Source of the DNA: Reyranella humidisoli
GTDB taxonomy: Bacteria > Pseudomonadota > Alphaproteobacteria > Reyranellales > Reyranellaceae
Reading direction: 5' to 3'
Length of the DNA: 64,000 bases
Assembly: GCF_019039055.1 (NCBI RefSeq)
Contig: NZ_JAHOPB010000001.1
Location: forward strand, 1,736,001 to 1,800,000
Positions 43,571-52,220 of the stretch are shown one piece after another; the stretch's first letter is position 1, and every line of letters starts with the position of its first letter. The notes under the pieces were generated by a model. That model ran no database searches, was not told the DNA's origin, and saw nothing but the letters and a program-made list of their open reading frames with translations. The translations under genes and the position numbers were made by a program.

Positions 43571-45091
43571 ATGATGCTCAAGGGCTGGCGCGCCGCAGGC
43601 GTCGCCTTCCTGGCCGGTGCGCTTGCCGCGCTGGCCATGCCTCCTCTCTACTGGCTGCCGCTCGCCATCGTCGGCGCGGTGGTCTTCGTCTGGCTGTGGG
43701 ACACCGCGGCCGGGCCGAAGAGCGCCCTTCTGCGGGGCTGGGCCTGGGGAACCGGCCATTTCGCCGTCGGCTCCTACTGGATCGTCGAGGCTTTCTTCGT
43801 CCCGCCGGCCGACTACGGTCCGCTGGGGCCGCCCATCGTCATCGGGCTGGCGGCGCTGCTCGGCTTCTTTCCCGGCATGGCGGCCGGCGCCGCCAAATGG
43901 GCCGCCGAACGCTGGCCCAAGCTGGGCGGGCGGTATGCACGCCTGGTGCTGCTCGCCATCTCGTGGACGGTTGCGGAGTGGCTGCGCGGCCACGTCTTCA
44001 CCGGCTATTCTTGGAATCCCCTGGCACATGTCTGGGCCTTCGCCGTTCCTCTCCTGCAGGGGGCGGCGCTGTTTGGGGTCTACGGGCTCGGCCTGCTCAC
44101 CTTCATGATCCTGGCCGCGCCGGCGGCAGGCTGGCGGGCCTCGCTGCTCGCTCTGGTCGTCGTGGCAGGTGCTGGCTTCGCGGGGCAATCGGTCATGGTC
44201 CCGGTCGAGATGGGCGACGGACCGCTGGTGCGCATCGTCCAGCCGAACACGCCGCAGGCGGAGAAATGGCGGCCCGAGAACCGCACGCGTCAATTGAACA
44301 AGCTCGTCGACATGAGCCGCCGTGACGGGTTCGACAAGTTGTCGGCCGTCATCTGGCCCGAGACGGCGCCGCCCTTCATCGTCGAACCGGGATCGCCGGC
44401 GCTGGAGGTGATGGCGAAAGCCGTACCGCCCGACGGCTACCTGCTCACCGGCGCGGCGCGCGGAACCGGCAAGCGTGACGAGGGGGTCTGGAACTCCCTG
44501 CTGGTCATCGACAAGGCCGGCACGATCGTCGCCACCTACGACAAGGTGCACCTGGTCCCCCTCGGCGAGTACATCCCGTTCCACAAGCAACTCGCGCCGG
44601 TCTCCGGCTTCATCGGCCGGGGCTCGTTCGAGGAGGGGCTGTCGAGGGTGACGCTCGACCTGCCGCGCCTGCCGTCCTTCTCGCCGATCATCTGCTACGA
44701 GGTGATCTTTCCGGCCGCCGTGACCGGTCCCGGCGCGCGGCCGCGCTGGCTGCTGAACGTGACCAACGATGCCTGGTTCGGCCTGTCGAGCGGCCCGTAC
44801 CAGCACCTCGCCAGCGCGCGCCTGCGCGCCGTCGAGGAGGGCCTGCCGATGATCCGGGCCGCCAACACCGGCGTCTCCGCGGTGATCGATGCCTACGGCC
44901 GGGTGCTGGCGGCCCTCGACATGCAGCAGGAAGGGATCATCGACCACCGCATCCCGGCCACCCGGGAGCCCACGCCCTACGGTCGCTGGGGGGACGCGAT
45001 GCTTCTGGCGCTCCTGCTTCTGGCCGGTGCCGTTCTTGCGCTCATCGTTCGCTTCACATCGAGTGAAATATCAAGAATTTCAAGCCGTTAA
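43571..45091 (+). CDS. lnt: Apolipoprotein N-acyltransferase
   Basis: 506 residues. Third step of lipoprotein maturation, N-acylation of the lipidated Cys in the inner membrane. About seven N-terminal membrane helices, then a periplasmic nitrilase-like domain with the Glu-Lys-Cys triad: WPETAPPF (Glu), YDKVHLVPLGEYIPF (Lys) and ICYEVIFP (Cys). A last hydrophobic helix is near the C-terminus. Follows corC by 15 bases. Confidence 0.95.
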   Translation: MMLKGWRAAGVAFLAGALAALAMPPLYWLPLAIVGAVVFVWLWDTAAGPKSALLRGWAWGTGHFAVGSYWIVEAFFVPPADYGPLGPPIVIGLAALLGFFPGMAAGAAKWAAERWPKLGGRYARLVLLAISWTVAEWLRGHVFTGYSWNPLAHVWAFAVPLLQGAALFGVYGLGLLTFMILAAPAAGWRASLLALVVVAGAGFAGQSVMVPVEMGDGPLVRIVQPNTPQAEKWRPENRTRQLNKLVDMSRRDGFDKLSAVIWPETAPPFIVEPGSPALEVMAKAVPPDGYLLTGAARGTGKRDEGVWNSLLVIDKAGTIVATYDKVHLVPLGEYIPFHKQLAPVSGFIGRGSFEEGLSRVTLDLPRLPSFSPIICYEVIFPAAVTGPGARPRWLLNVTNDAWFGLSSGPYQHLASARLRAVEEGLPMIRAANTGVSAVIDAYGRVLAALDMQQEGIIDHRIPATREPTPYGRWGDAMLLALLLLAGAVLALIVRFTSSEISRISSR

Positions 45092-45153
45092 CGATCAGGT
45101 TCGGCTTGCATTAGAATTTTGGGCGGCATAAGTAATATGCACTCTGCGCGTGT

Positions 45154-45170
45154 AGATATGCATTTTTGCA
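45154..45170. promoter_or_regulatory. Shared palindromic motif, copy 1 (before XRE regulator)
   Basis: AGATATGCATTTTTGCA, containing TGCA-N4-TGCA dyad. It is identical over 17 bases to the copy at 53673 and differs by one base from 53240. It lies about 100 bases upstream of the XRE-family regulator. Candidate binding site of a common regulator. Confidence 0.5.
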
Positions 45171-45269
45171 CATGTTGATTTGTCGGCATTCACTGCACGC
45201 CATTCGGCCACGATTGAGCCGTATCGGCGTCTGTCTCGTGTTTTAGCGTTCTGAAGGAGTAGGGAACTG

Positions 45270-45740
45270 ATGGCCAAGTCGCATCCCGTTGATGTTCACG
45301 TCGGAGCGCGGATGCGCCAGCGGCGCACACTCCTCGGCATGAGCCAGGAGAAGCTCGGGACCGCGGTCGGCCTCACTTTCCAGCAGATCCAGAAGTACGA
45401 GCGCGGCTCCAACCGCATCGGTTCGAGCCGCCTGTTCGAGTTCGCCAAGGTCCTCGACGTGCCGGTTTCCTATTTCTTCGATGAGATGCCCGCGAACGCG
45501 CTGGCCGGCCGGCCGATGTCGGGCCGCGGCAAGAAGGGCGGTTTCGGCGAAGCCGGTACGCCGTTCGAGCAGGAAAAGGATCCGCTCATCAAGCGCGAAA
45601 CCCTCGAACTCGTGCGCGCCTACTACAAGATCGGCGAGAGCCGCGTGCGCAAGCGGATCTTCGAGATGGTGAAGGCCGTGGGTGCGGCAAGCCACGCCGA
45701 GACGGTCGGCGGCCGCAAGGGACGGCAGCCCCGCGCCTGA
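45270..45740 (+). CDS. XRE-family helix-turn-helix regulator
   Basis: 156 residues with strong ribosome site (GAAGGAG). N-terminal HTH_3 domain: VGARMRQRRTLLGMSQEKLGTAVGLTFQQIQKYERGSNRIGSSRLFEFAKVLDVPVSYFF. The rest is basic and Gly-rich, then helical (PLIKRETLELVRAYYKI). Proteins of this type stand between lnt and metK in many alphaproteobacteria, so this is part of the conserved block. Targets are unknown. A palindromic motif upstream is shared with 53.2-53.7 kb. Confidence 0.9.
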   Translation: MAKSHPVDVHVGARMRQRRTLLGMSQEKLGTAVGLTFQQIQKYERGSNRIGSSRLFEFAKVLDVPVSYFFDEMPANALAGRPMSGRGKKGGFGEAGTPFEQEKDPLIKRETLELVRAYYKIGESRVRKRIFEMVKAVGAASHAETVGGRKGRQPRA

Positions 45741-45826
45741 ACGGCGCAGGAAATAGGCCCGCGATCCTCTTGATTTCCACTGCCATTTGGCGTTTTTAAC
45801 CAACCGTGGTCCCGATGGGCGGGACC

Positions 45827-45879
45827 GCCGCGGACGGATTTGGACGACTTGCCACCGCGAAAATAAAGGCTAAGCCGGC
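45827..45879 (+). ncRNA. SAM-II-like riboswitch upstream of metK
   Basis: The same core as the metX leader is visible: P1 strands CGCGG (45829-45833) and CCGCG near 45854-45858, GATTTGG, GACTTGCCACCGCG, an A-rich stretch AAAATAAA and pseudoknot strand GGCTAAGCC. A short hairpin (GGCGG/CCGCC, 45884-45898) and the ribosome site GGGAGGGA follow, with no T-run, so control would be translational. SAM feedback on SAM synthetase makes sense. The match is a little weaker than at metX. Confidence 0.72.
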
Positions 45880-45933
45880 CGTTGGCGGAAGCACCGCCCT
45901 GCCCGGAGTCCATGCGAACTTTGGGAGGGATCT

Positions 45934-47220
45934 TTGGCGCTCAAGGACTACATCTTCACCAGCGAGTCGGTTTCGGAAGGCCATCCGGACAAGGTCGCGG
46001 ACCAGATTTCCGATGCGATCCTGGACGCGTTCATCGCCAACGACGTGAAGCTCGGCCACGCCGACGACAGCCACGCCAACACCCGCCTCGGCTGCGAGAC
46101 GCTGGTCACGACCAACAAGATCGTTATCGCCGGCGAAGGCCGCGCCTCCGAGCCGTTCATGAAGAAGTACGGCAAGCAGACGGTCGTGAACCGTGAGGCG
46201 ATCGGCGAGATCGCCCGTAACGTCGTGCGCGACATCGGCTACGACCAGGACGGCTTCTCGTTCCATGGCGCCGACGTGGAAGTGCTGCTGCACGGCCAGT
46301 CGCCCGACATCGCGATGGGTGTGGATGCCAAGAAGAAGGGCGGCAACCTCGGCGAACAGGAAGGCGCGGGCGACCAGGGCCTGATGTTCGGCTTCGCCTG
46401 CCGCGACAGCGAGGAATACGAGAAGGGCTCGTTCATGCCCGCTCCGATCTTCTTCTCGCACAAGATCCTCGAAGTGCTGAGCAAGGCCCGCCGCTCGGGC
46501 GAGCTGGGCGACCTGCAGCCCGACGCCAAGAGCCAGGTCACGGTGCGCTATGTCGACGGCAAGGCCGTCGGCGCCACCAAGGTCGTCGTTTCGACCCAGC
46601 ACCGCGAAGCCAACAAGAAGGGCAAGAAGTACAATTCGGGCATGATCCGCGAGATGATCTCGGGTCACGTCGAGAAGTCGCTGCCCAAGGGCTGGATGCC
46701 CAAGAAGGCAGCTGACTTCTTCGTCAACCCGACCGGCAACTTCGTCGTCGGCGGTCCCGATGGCGATTGCGGCCTCACCGGCCGCAAGATCATCGTCGAC
46801 ACCTACGGCGGCTTCGCGCCGCACGGCGGCGGTGCGTTCTCCGGCAAGGACCCGACCAAGGTCGACCGCTCGGCCGCGTATGCCGCGCGCTACCTCGCCA
46901 AGAACGTCGTGGCCGCCGGTCTCGCCGACCGCTGCCTGATCCAGGTGGCCTACGCGATCGGCGTCGCCGATCCGATGTCGCTCTATGTGAACACCGAAGG
47001 CACCGGCAAGGTCGACGAGCGCAAGCTCGAGAAGGTCCTGTCGGATCTCTTCCCGCTGCGTCCGACCAACATTCGCCGTTCGCTGCAGCTCAACAAGCCG
47101 ATCTATCAGCGCACGGCGGCCTACGGCCACTTCGGTCGCAAGCCGGAGAAGGACGGCGGCTTCTCCTGGGAGCGCACCGATCTCGTGGCCGAACTGAAGC
47201 GCGCCTTCGGCGCCCGCTAG
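45934..47220 (+). CDS. metK: S-adenosylmethionine synthetase (MetK)
   Basis: 428 residues, TTG start with GGGAGGGA upstream. Makes SAM from methionine and ATP. Signatures: [65 protein letters not shown] and [23 protein letters not shown]. It is longer than E. coli MetK because of insertions such as [11 protein letters not shown] and a lysine-rich [10 protein letters not shown], seen in alphaproteobacterial forms. An intrinsic terminator follows. Confidence 0.95.
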   Translation: MALKDYIFTSESVSEGHPDKVADQISDAILDAFIANDVKLGHADDSHANTRLGCETLVTTNKIVIAGEGRASEPFMKKYGKQTVVNREAIGEIARNVVRDIGYDQDGFSFHGADVEVLLHGQSPDIAMGVDAKKKGGNLGEQEGAGDQGLMFGFACRDSEEYEKGSFMPAPIFFSHKILEVLSKARRSGELGDLQPDAKSQVTVRYVDGKAVGATKVVVSTQHREANKKGKKYNSGMIREMISGHVEKSLPKGWMPKKAADFFVNPTGNFVVGGPDGDCGLTGRKIIVDTYGGFAPHGGGAFSGKDPTKVDRSAAYAARYLAKNVVAAGLADRCLIQVAYAIGVADPMSLYVNTEGTGKVDERKLEKVLSDLFPLRPTNIRRSLQLNKPIYQRTAAYGHFGRKPEKDGGFSWERTDLVAELKRAFGAR

Positions 47221-47242
47221 GTCTTCGATCTTCGTGAAAGCG

Positions 47243-47277
47243 AGGGCGCACGCCGCAAGGCGTGCGCCCTTTGCTTT
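47243..47277 (+). terminator. Intrinsic terminator after metK
   Basis: AGGGCGCACGCC and GGCGTGCGCCCT form a 12-bp perfect stem with a GCAA tetraloop, followed by TTGCTTT. It lies 22 bases after the metK stop. Confidence 0.9.
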
Positions 47278-47302
47278 AGGGAACGCCGCTACATAATTGA
47301 AT

Positions 47303-47327
47303 CCAAGGGTATTTCTGGTACCCTTGG
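47303..47327. promoter_or_regulatory. 9-bp inverted repeat just before the T1SS transporter start
   Basis: CCAAGGGTA (47303-47311) and TACCCTTGG (47319-47327) are perfect inverted copies with a 7-base loop, ending 3 bases before the ATG. It occupies the place of the Shine-Dalgarno, none of which is visible. Operator or translation-controlling hairpin. Confidence 0.5.
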
Positions 47328-47330
47328 CGA

Positions 47331-49529
47331 ATGGCTCCTCTCGAGAACGGCGGCTTCCAGCAGCCCGGATGGGATGAGGCGGGCCATCTGCGCGTCGACC
47401 CGCTCATGAGGGCGCTGCTCTACGTCGCCCAGCAGGTCGGCCGCCCGGTCAGCGAGGCCGACATCCGTCGGTTCGTGGCCGTACCCTCCACCGGTCTGGA
47501 CGAGGCTTCCTTCCTGACCGCCGCGACACGGCTCGGCCTCGACGGCGAGGCGATCGATCTTGCCGCCCGACCGTTCGACGAATTGTCGCTTCCCTTTGCC
47601 GTCGTCGGAGCCGCCGGAACGGTCCATGTCGTGGTCTCGGGCCGCGCCAACGGCTGGACCGTGCTCGATGTGGTCGAAGGGCGCGTCTGGCAAGCGACGG
47701 CGCAGGAGGCGCGCGCCCTCGGGCGGCGTGCCCTGTTGCTGCGCCAGCCGCTGGGGCCGCGTCCGTCGGAACAATGGTACGCGCCGCTGTGGGCGCGCGT
47801 GCGGCCGGTCGTCTTCAAGCTCGCGGCCGCATCGTTCTTCATCAACGTGCTCGGCCTTCTCACGCCGCTCTTCATGATGCTGGTGGTCAACGCGGTGATC
47901 GCCGGTCGGCCACCCGAAGGCATCTGGCCGGCGATGGCGGTGCTGTGCGCCGGCATGCTCGTCGCGTACACCGCCGACTTCGGCTTGCGCGTCGCGCGTG
48001 GCTGGTTGTCGACCAGGACCGGCGCGCGGCTCGATGTATTGATGAGCGCCGAGGTGCTGCATCACCTGATGGCGCTGCCCTACAGTCATTTCGAGCGCAC
48101 GCCGTCGGGCGTCATTGCCGAGCGCCTGCGCCAGCTCGACGTCCTGCGCGGCTTCTTCACCGGGCAGATGCCGGCGCTGGCGATCGACCTGCTGTTCGTC
48201 GTGATCTTCCTGATCGCCACCTTCGCCCTCAGCGCGACGCTCGGTCTCGTCGCGGCGCTGGCCATCCCCGTGCTGATCGCGGTCTCGCTTGCCGGTCATC
48301 GGGCCCAGCGGCGGCTGGCCGACGAGACTTTCCAGGCGCTCGCGGCCAAGAGCTCGACGTTGACGGAGACCGTCGCCAACGCCGCCACCATCAAGGCACT
48401 GGGGCTCGAAGCGGAAGTCGAGAAGCGCTGGCAGGCGCGGGTGGAGCAATCGGCCCGCACCAGCCTGCGCGCCAGCAACCTCGCCAACATCGCCGCCAGC
48501 GCATCGGGCACGTTGCAGCTCGTGGCGTCGCTGGTGATCGTCACGATCGGCATTGGCGAGATCGCCGATCACCGCCTCACGATCGGCGCGCTCATCGCGG
48601 CCAACATGCTGGCCGTCCGCGCGTTGCAGCCGATGCGCCAGCTGGCCGGTGCCTGGCACCAGCTCCAGGCGGTGGGTGCCGCCTTCAAGCGCATCGACGA
48701 GCTGATGCGCGAGGCGCCCGAGACGCCTCCTGGCGAGTTCGCGCCGATGCCGGCGCTGGTGGGCGACATCGCGCTGGAGCGCGTCACCTACCGCGCTCAC
48801 GATCGCGGGCAGCCCATCCTGCGCGAGGCCGATCTCGCGATCTCGGCGGGGGAGATCATCGGTCTCGTGGGACCGTCGGGGTCGGGCAAGACCACCATCG
48901 CCAATCTCGTCCAGGGCCTCGTCAGTCCGAGCGACGGCCGCGTGCTGGTCGACGGCACCGACATCGCCCATATCTCCCCGGCGCAACTGCGCGCGCAGAT
49001 CGGCGCGGTGCCGCAGGACCTTCAGCTCTTCACCGGAACGGTGCGCGACAACATCGCGATGGGCGTCGCCGACAAGGATCCCGGTCGCGTCGTGGCCGTC
49101 GCGCGTTTCGTGGGCGCGCACGATTTCATCCAGCGCCTGCCCAAGGGCTACAACACCGTGCTGGGCGAACGCGGGCAGGGTCTCTCGACCGGACAGCGCC
49201 AGCTTCTCTGCATCGCGCGCGCGCTGATCCGCAATCCGCGAATCCTGATCCTCGACGAGGCGACCAGCGCGCTCGATCCCGCCACCGAAGAGCAGCTCCT
49301 GCGTCAGCTCAAGGCCAACACGCGCGGCCGCACCGTCATCATGATCACCCACCGTCTCGCGCCGCTCGCCATCGCCGATCGCGTGGCGCTGGTGATGGAT
49401 GGGCGCATCGAACGGGTCGGTCCGCCGACCGATGTGATGGCCTATGCGCGCATCCGCATGGCCGAGGCCAGCCGTGGCCAGACGCCGGGGGCTCCCACGT
49501 CCGTGCCGTCGCGCCCGATGCCGGGTTGA
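47331..49529 (+). CDS. Type I secretion ABC transporter (permease-ATPase) with degenerate C39 domain
   Basis: 732 residues. The N-terminal ~130 residues resemble a C39-like domain (DPLMRALLYVAQQVGRPVSEADIRRF) without the catalytic Cys, as in HlyB-type exporters. Then come a six-helix ABC transmembrane domain (VFKLAAASFFINVLGLLTPLFMMLVV... ) and an ATPase with Walker A VGPSGSGKTT, signature LSTGQRQ, Walker B ILILDEATSALD and H-loop MITHRL. It likely exports an RTX protein such as the one at 7.6-10.7 kb. No HlyD-type adaptor or TolC gene is adjacent. Confidence 0.9.
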   Translation: MAPLENGGFQQPGWDEAGHLRVDPLMRALLYVAQQVGRPVSEADIRRFVAVPSTGLDEASFLTAATRLGLDGEAIDLAARPFDELSLPFAVVGAAGTVHVVVSGRANGWTVLDVVEGRVWQATAQEARALGRRALLLRQPLGPRPSEQWYAPLWARVRPVVFKLAAASFFINVLGLLTPLFMMLVVNAVIAGRPPEGIWPAMAVLCAGMLVAYTADFGLRVARGWLSTRTGARLDVLMSAEVLHHLMALPYSHFERTPSGVIAERLRQLDVLRGFFTGQMPALAIDLLFVVIFLIATFALSATLGLVAALAIPVLIAVSLAGHRAQRRLADETFQALAAKSSTLTETVANAATIKALGLEAEVEKRWQARVEQSARTSLRASNLANIAASASGTLQLVASLVIVTIGIGEIADHRLTIGALIAANMLAVRALQPMRQLAGAWHQLQAVGAAFKRIDELMREAPETPPGEFAPMPALVGDIALERVTYRAHDRGQPILREADLAISAGEIIGLVGPSGSGKTTIANLVQGLVSPSDGRVLVDGTDIAHISPAQLRAQIGAVPQDLQLFTGTVRDNIAMGVADKDPGRVVAVARFVGAHDFIQRLPKGYNTVLGERGQGLSTGQRQLLCIARALIRNPRILILDEATSALDPATEEQLLRQLKANTRGRTVIMITHRLAPLAIADRVALVMDGRIERVGPPTDVMAYARIRMAEASRGQTPGAPTSVPSRPMPG

Positions 49530-49532
49530 ACG

Positions 49533-50012
49533 TCAGGCGAAGTCGACGAACTCCGGGTCCTCGAGGCGCGCCAGCCGCTCCGATGCGAGGCGGGCGCAGT
49601 CGATGAGGAGCGCCTTGCGTCGCGCCGCCGTCACCGGGTGGCGTGCGGGATGACGCAGGATCTCGCCGCCATAGGCATCGGCGACGATCAGGCCGACCTT
49701 CTCGGGGATCAGCGATTGCGGGAAGTCGACCGGCACGGCGAAGTAGAGCTGGTCGCACCAGGCGAGATAGTCCGGCCATTTCTGGTCCACGCGCCAGTCC
49801 TCGATCGAGGATTTCACCTCGACGATGGTGAGTTCGCCGCTGCCGGCGATCGCCACGATGTCGGCGCGCCGTCCGTCGGGCAGCGGCAGTTCGCGCAACA
49901 CGGTACGGCCGGACTGGCGCATCAGGCGGCAGGCCCCGCGGCAGACCGCGAGGGTGATGTCGGGACGCGTCTGGCGCGCGACGGTAGGTATGTCCACGGG
50001 CGGCGTGTCCAC
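49533..50012 (-). CDS. mmcB: MmcB family DNA repair protein
   Basis: 159 residues, GTG start (second GTG at 49997 possible). PD-(D/E)XK-like nuclease core: RRADIVAIAGSGELTIVEVKSSIEDWRVDQKWPDYLAWCDQLYFAVP, with catalytic-type Asp and Glu-x-Lys. Matches the MmcB (mitomycin resistance) family of alphaproteobacteria. Its stop faces the ABC transporter stop 3 bases away. It lies just after the Sel1-repeat gene pair on the same strand. Confidence 0.87.
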   Translation of the reverse strand: MDTPPVDIPTVARQTRPDITLAVCRGACRLMRQSGRTVLRELPLPDGRRADIVAIAGSGELTIVEVKSSIEDWRVDQKWPDYLAWCDQLYFAVPVDFPQSLIPEKVGLIVADAYGGEILRHPARHPVTAARRKALLIDCARLASERLARLEDPEFVDFA

Positions 50013-50023
50013 GGGCGATCAGG

Positions 50024-51229
50024 TCAGCGCCGGACCTGCACGAGGCGCGGCATGCCTTCGTCGAGTGGAAGTTCGGAGGTCGGCTTGAACGCCTGCGCCA
50101 GCGCCTCGCCCCGCTTGCGGTCGCGATCGGATATCTTGTCTCCAGCCTTCTCGCGGACGGCGCGGGATTCCGGGTGACCGCCGCGTTCGGCGAGGAACAG
50201 CCACTTGAAGGCCTCGACCGGATCGCTGGTCCCGGCGCTGCCGGTCAACAGCATGACGCCGAGCGCCTGCTGCGCCTCGGGCAGTCCCTGCTGCGCGGCG
50301 CGGCCGTACCAGAGCTGCGCCTGGACGGGATCGCGCGGCACGCCGGAGCCAGCGAGATAGGCATTGGCGAGCTTGAACTGGCCCGACGGCACGCCTGCAT
50401 TGGCCGCCGCCTGGTACCAGCTCAACGCCGACTTCAGGATCTTCTCGTTGGCCGCCTTGTCGCGCGTGGCCGGCGTGCGGACCGCCATGTCGCCCAGCGC
50501 CAGTGCCGCCTCGGGGACGCCGTTCTGCTGGGCCTGGACCAGCCAGCGTTGCGCCGCGGCAGGGTCCTGCTTCACACCCGACCCCTCGGCCAGAGCCAGG
50601 CCGTAGCGCAGGGCGGCGAGCATGTGACCCCGCTCGGCGGCCTGGCGGAAGAGATCGGCTGCCCGCGTCGGATCGGCCGACGCGGGTGGCGCATTCTCCG
50701 CCATCGCCCGCCCAAGCGCATAAGTCGCGTAGGGGTTACCATCGGCGGCGGCCTTCTCCAGCCAGGCGCGGGCCTGCATCAGATCACGGGGCACGCCCTG
50801 GCCGCGAAGATAGATCAGCCCGAGATTGAGTTGCGCGCGACGATGGCCCTGGGCTGCGGCCTTTTCGAAAAACTCCACGGCGCGCGCGGGATTGCGCGCC
50901 ATGCCGGCCTCGCCATTCATGAGGGCGAGCGCCAGCCGGTGCTGGCCTTCGGCCGATCCCGCATCGGCGGCGCGCTGGATGAGGTTCAGCCCTTCGGCCT
51001 TGGCCCCGCGATCGATCAGGATCGCACCCAGCCAGGCAGAGGCATCGGCATTCGACGACCCGAGCGAGCGGAGCGCCCGCTCCGCGGTTGCCGTATCGCC
51101 CTGCCGATACGCCGAGACGGCGGGACGCAGCGGTGCGGCCACGTCCGAGGCATCAGTGGATTGCTGGGCTTGCGCGGAAGCACCCGCGGCAACGAGTGCC
51201 GCGACGAGCGCCAGCCGCGCCGCGATCAT
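50024..51229 (-). CDS. Exported Sel1-repeat protein
   Basis: 401 residues. A signal peptide (ARLALVAALVAAGASAQA) is followed by about eight Sel1-like repeats of ~36 residues, for example AVEFFEKAAAQGHRRAQLNLGLIYLRGQGVPRD and AQLWYGRAAQQGLPEAQQALGVMLLTG. These alpha/alpha solenoids mediate protein interactions, often at the envelope. Start ATG overlaps the stop of the smaller upstream Sel1-like gene (ATGA). Partner unknown. Confidence 0.9.
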   Translation of the reverse strand: MIAARLALVAALVAAGASAQAQQSTDASDVAAPLRPAVSAYRQGDTATAERALRSLGSSNADASAWLGAILIDRGAKAEGLNLIQRAADAGSAEGQHRLALALMNGEAGMARNPARAVEFFEKAAAQGHRRAQLNLGLIYLRGQGVPRDLMQARAWLEKAAADGNPYATYALGRAMAENAPPASADPTRAADLFRQAAERGHMLAALRYGLALAEGSGVKQDPAAAQRWLVQAQQNGVPEAALALGDMAVRTPATRDKAANEKILKSALSWYQAAANAGVPSGQFKLANAYLAGSGVPRDPVQAQLWYGRAAQQGLPEAQQALGVMLLTGSAGTSDPVEAFKWLFLAERGGHPESRAVREKAGDKISDRDRKRGEALAQAFKPTSELPLDEGMPRLVQVRR

Positions 51230-51723
51230 TTCGTCTTGAACTGGTAGGCGAGCGCTGCGGCCTTTGCCTTCTCGATTTCGTCGGCCGGCAGTTCGCGCGC
51301 CGCCTGCTCGAGTGCGAGGTTGGCGTTGGGCACGTTCCAGCGGTCGGCGATCGCGCACCACTTGTAGGCCTCGAAGAGGCTCTTCGGCACACCCTTGCCC
51401 TCGGCATAGGCACCGGCCAGCGGGATCATGGCCGGGAGATAGCCGCGCTCCGAAGCATCCAGCAGCAGGGGCGTCGCCTTGCTGATGTCGAACAGCTTGG
51501 ATTCGGCGTTACCGTAGATATAGAGGCCCAGCAGGAACTGGGCGCGCGGGTCGCGCTCCTTTGCGAGGACCTGCAGTTCCTTCTCGGCCGCCACGGGATC
51601 GCCTGCCTGCAGGGCCTTGACCGCCTCTTCCATGCCGGCGGTGGCCGGCTGGGCCGCGGCGGCCAGCAACAGGGCGGCCCCGGCGAGGGGCAGGAGGGCG
51701 CGGACGGAACGAACGAAAGGCAC
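51226..51723 (-). CDS. Small exported Sel1-like protein
   Basis: 165 residues. A signal peptide (LLPLAGAALLLAAAAQPATA) is followed by helical repeats (AVKALQAGDPVAAEKELQVLAKERDPRAQFLLGLYIYG, ATPLLLDASERGYLPAMIPLAGAYAEGKGVPKSLFEAYKWCAIA) with a Sel1 pattern. Probably paralogous to, and cotranscribed with, the larger Sel1 protein downstream. Function unknown. Confidence 0.85.
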   Translation of the reverse strand: MPFVRSVRALLPLAGAALLLAAAAQPATAGMEEAVKALQAGDPVAAEKELQVLAKERDPRAQFLLGLYIYGNAESKLFDISKATPLLLDASERGYLPAMIPLAGAYAEGKGVPKSLFEAYKWCAIADRWNVPNANLALEQAARELPADEIEKAKAAALAYQFKTK

Positions 51724-51839
51724 GGAGAAGCTCCCGGATGGCGCGGCGGGTATTGCGGAATGACGGACCGTCTAGCATGGAATTGAGGCCGAAACACGAA
51801 ACCCGGCAGGCCATGGGCCGGGGAAGACGGGGAGGAAAC

Positions 51840-52220
51840 ATGCTCGAGAAACTTGCGGGCCTGGTGAACGACGACGAAGTGCTGGTGCGACGGGGCCGTC
51901 ATCTCACGGGCGCGTTCCTGGTCGAGGCCCGTCCCCGGTCCTGGCTGATCCATGTGCTGCGCGGGCGGATCGAGAAAGTCGAGGAAGGGCCGTTCGTCAT
52001 GCCGTCCTGGCGCTTCGCCCTGCGCGCCGACGAATCGGACTGGCAGCGCTTCTGGCAAGCGCGTCCGGCGCCGGGCGAGCATGATCTGCTGGCGCTGGTG
52101 CGTCGCGGCCTGATGAAATTCGAGGGCGACCTCCAGCCCCTGATGGCGAACCTGCTCTATCTGAAGGGGGTCCTCGAGGCGCCGCGGGCGCTGGCCACGT
52201 CCAGGGGAGCCGCGCAATGA
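51840..52220 (+). CDS. Small SCP2-like protein
   Basis: 126 residues; start chosen by a perfect GGAGGAAAC ribosome site. The sequence (SWLIHVLRGRIEKVEEGPFVMPSWRFALRADESDWQRFW, then LVRRGLMKFEGDLQPLMANLLYLKGVL) resembles an SCP2 sterol-transfer type domain, which binds lipophilic ligands. Weak recognition, by pattern only. It overlaps the alpha/beta hydrolase start by 4 bases; such pairs are seen in lipid or steroid catabolic settings, so the two probably handle one hydrophobic substrate. Confidence 0.72.
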   Translation: MLEKLAGLVNDDEVLVRRGRHLTGAFLVEARPRSWLIHVLRGRIEKVEEGPFVMPSWRFALRADESDWQRFWQARPAPGEHDLLALVRRGLMKFEGDLQPLMANLLYLKGVLEAPRALATSRGAAQ

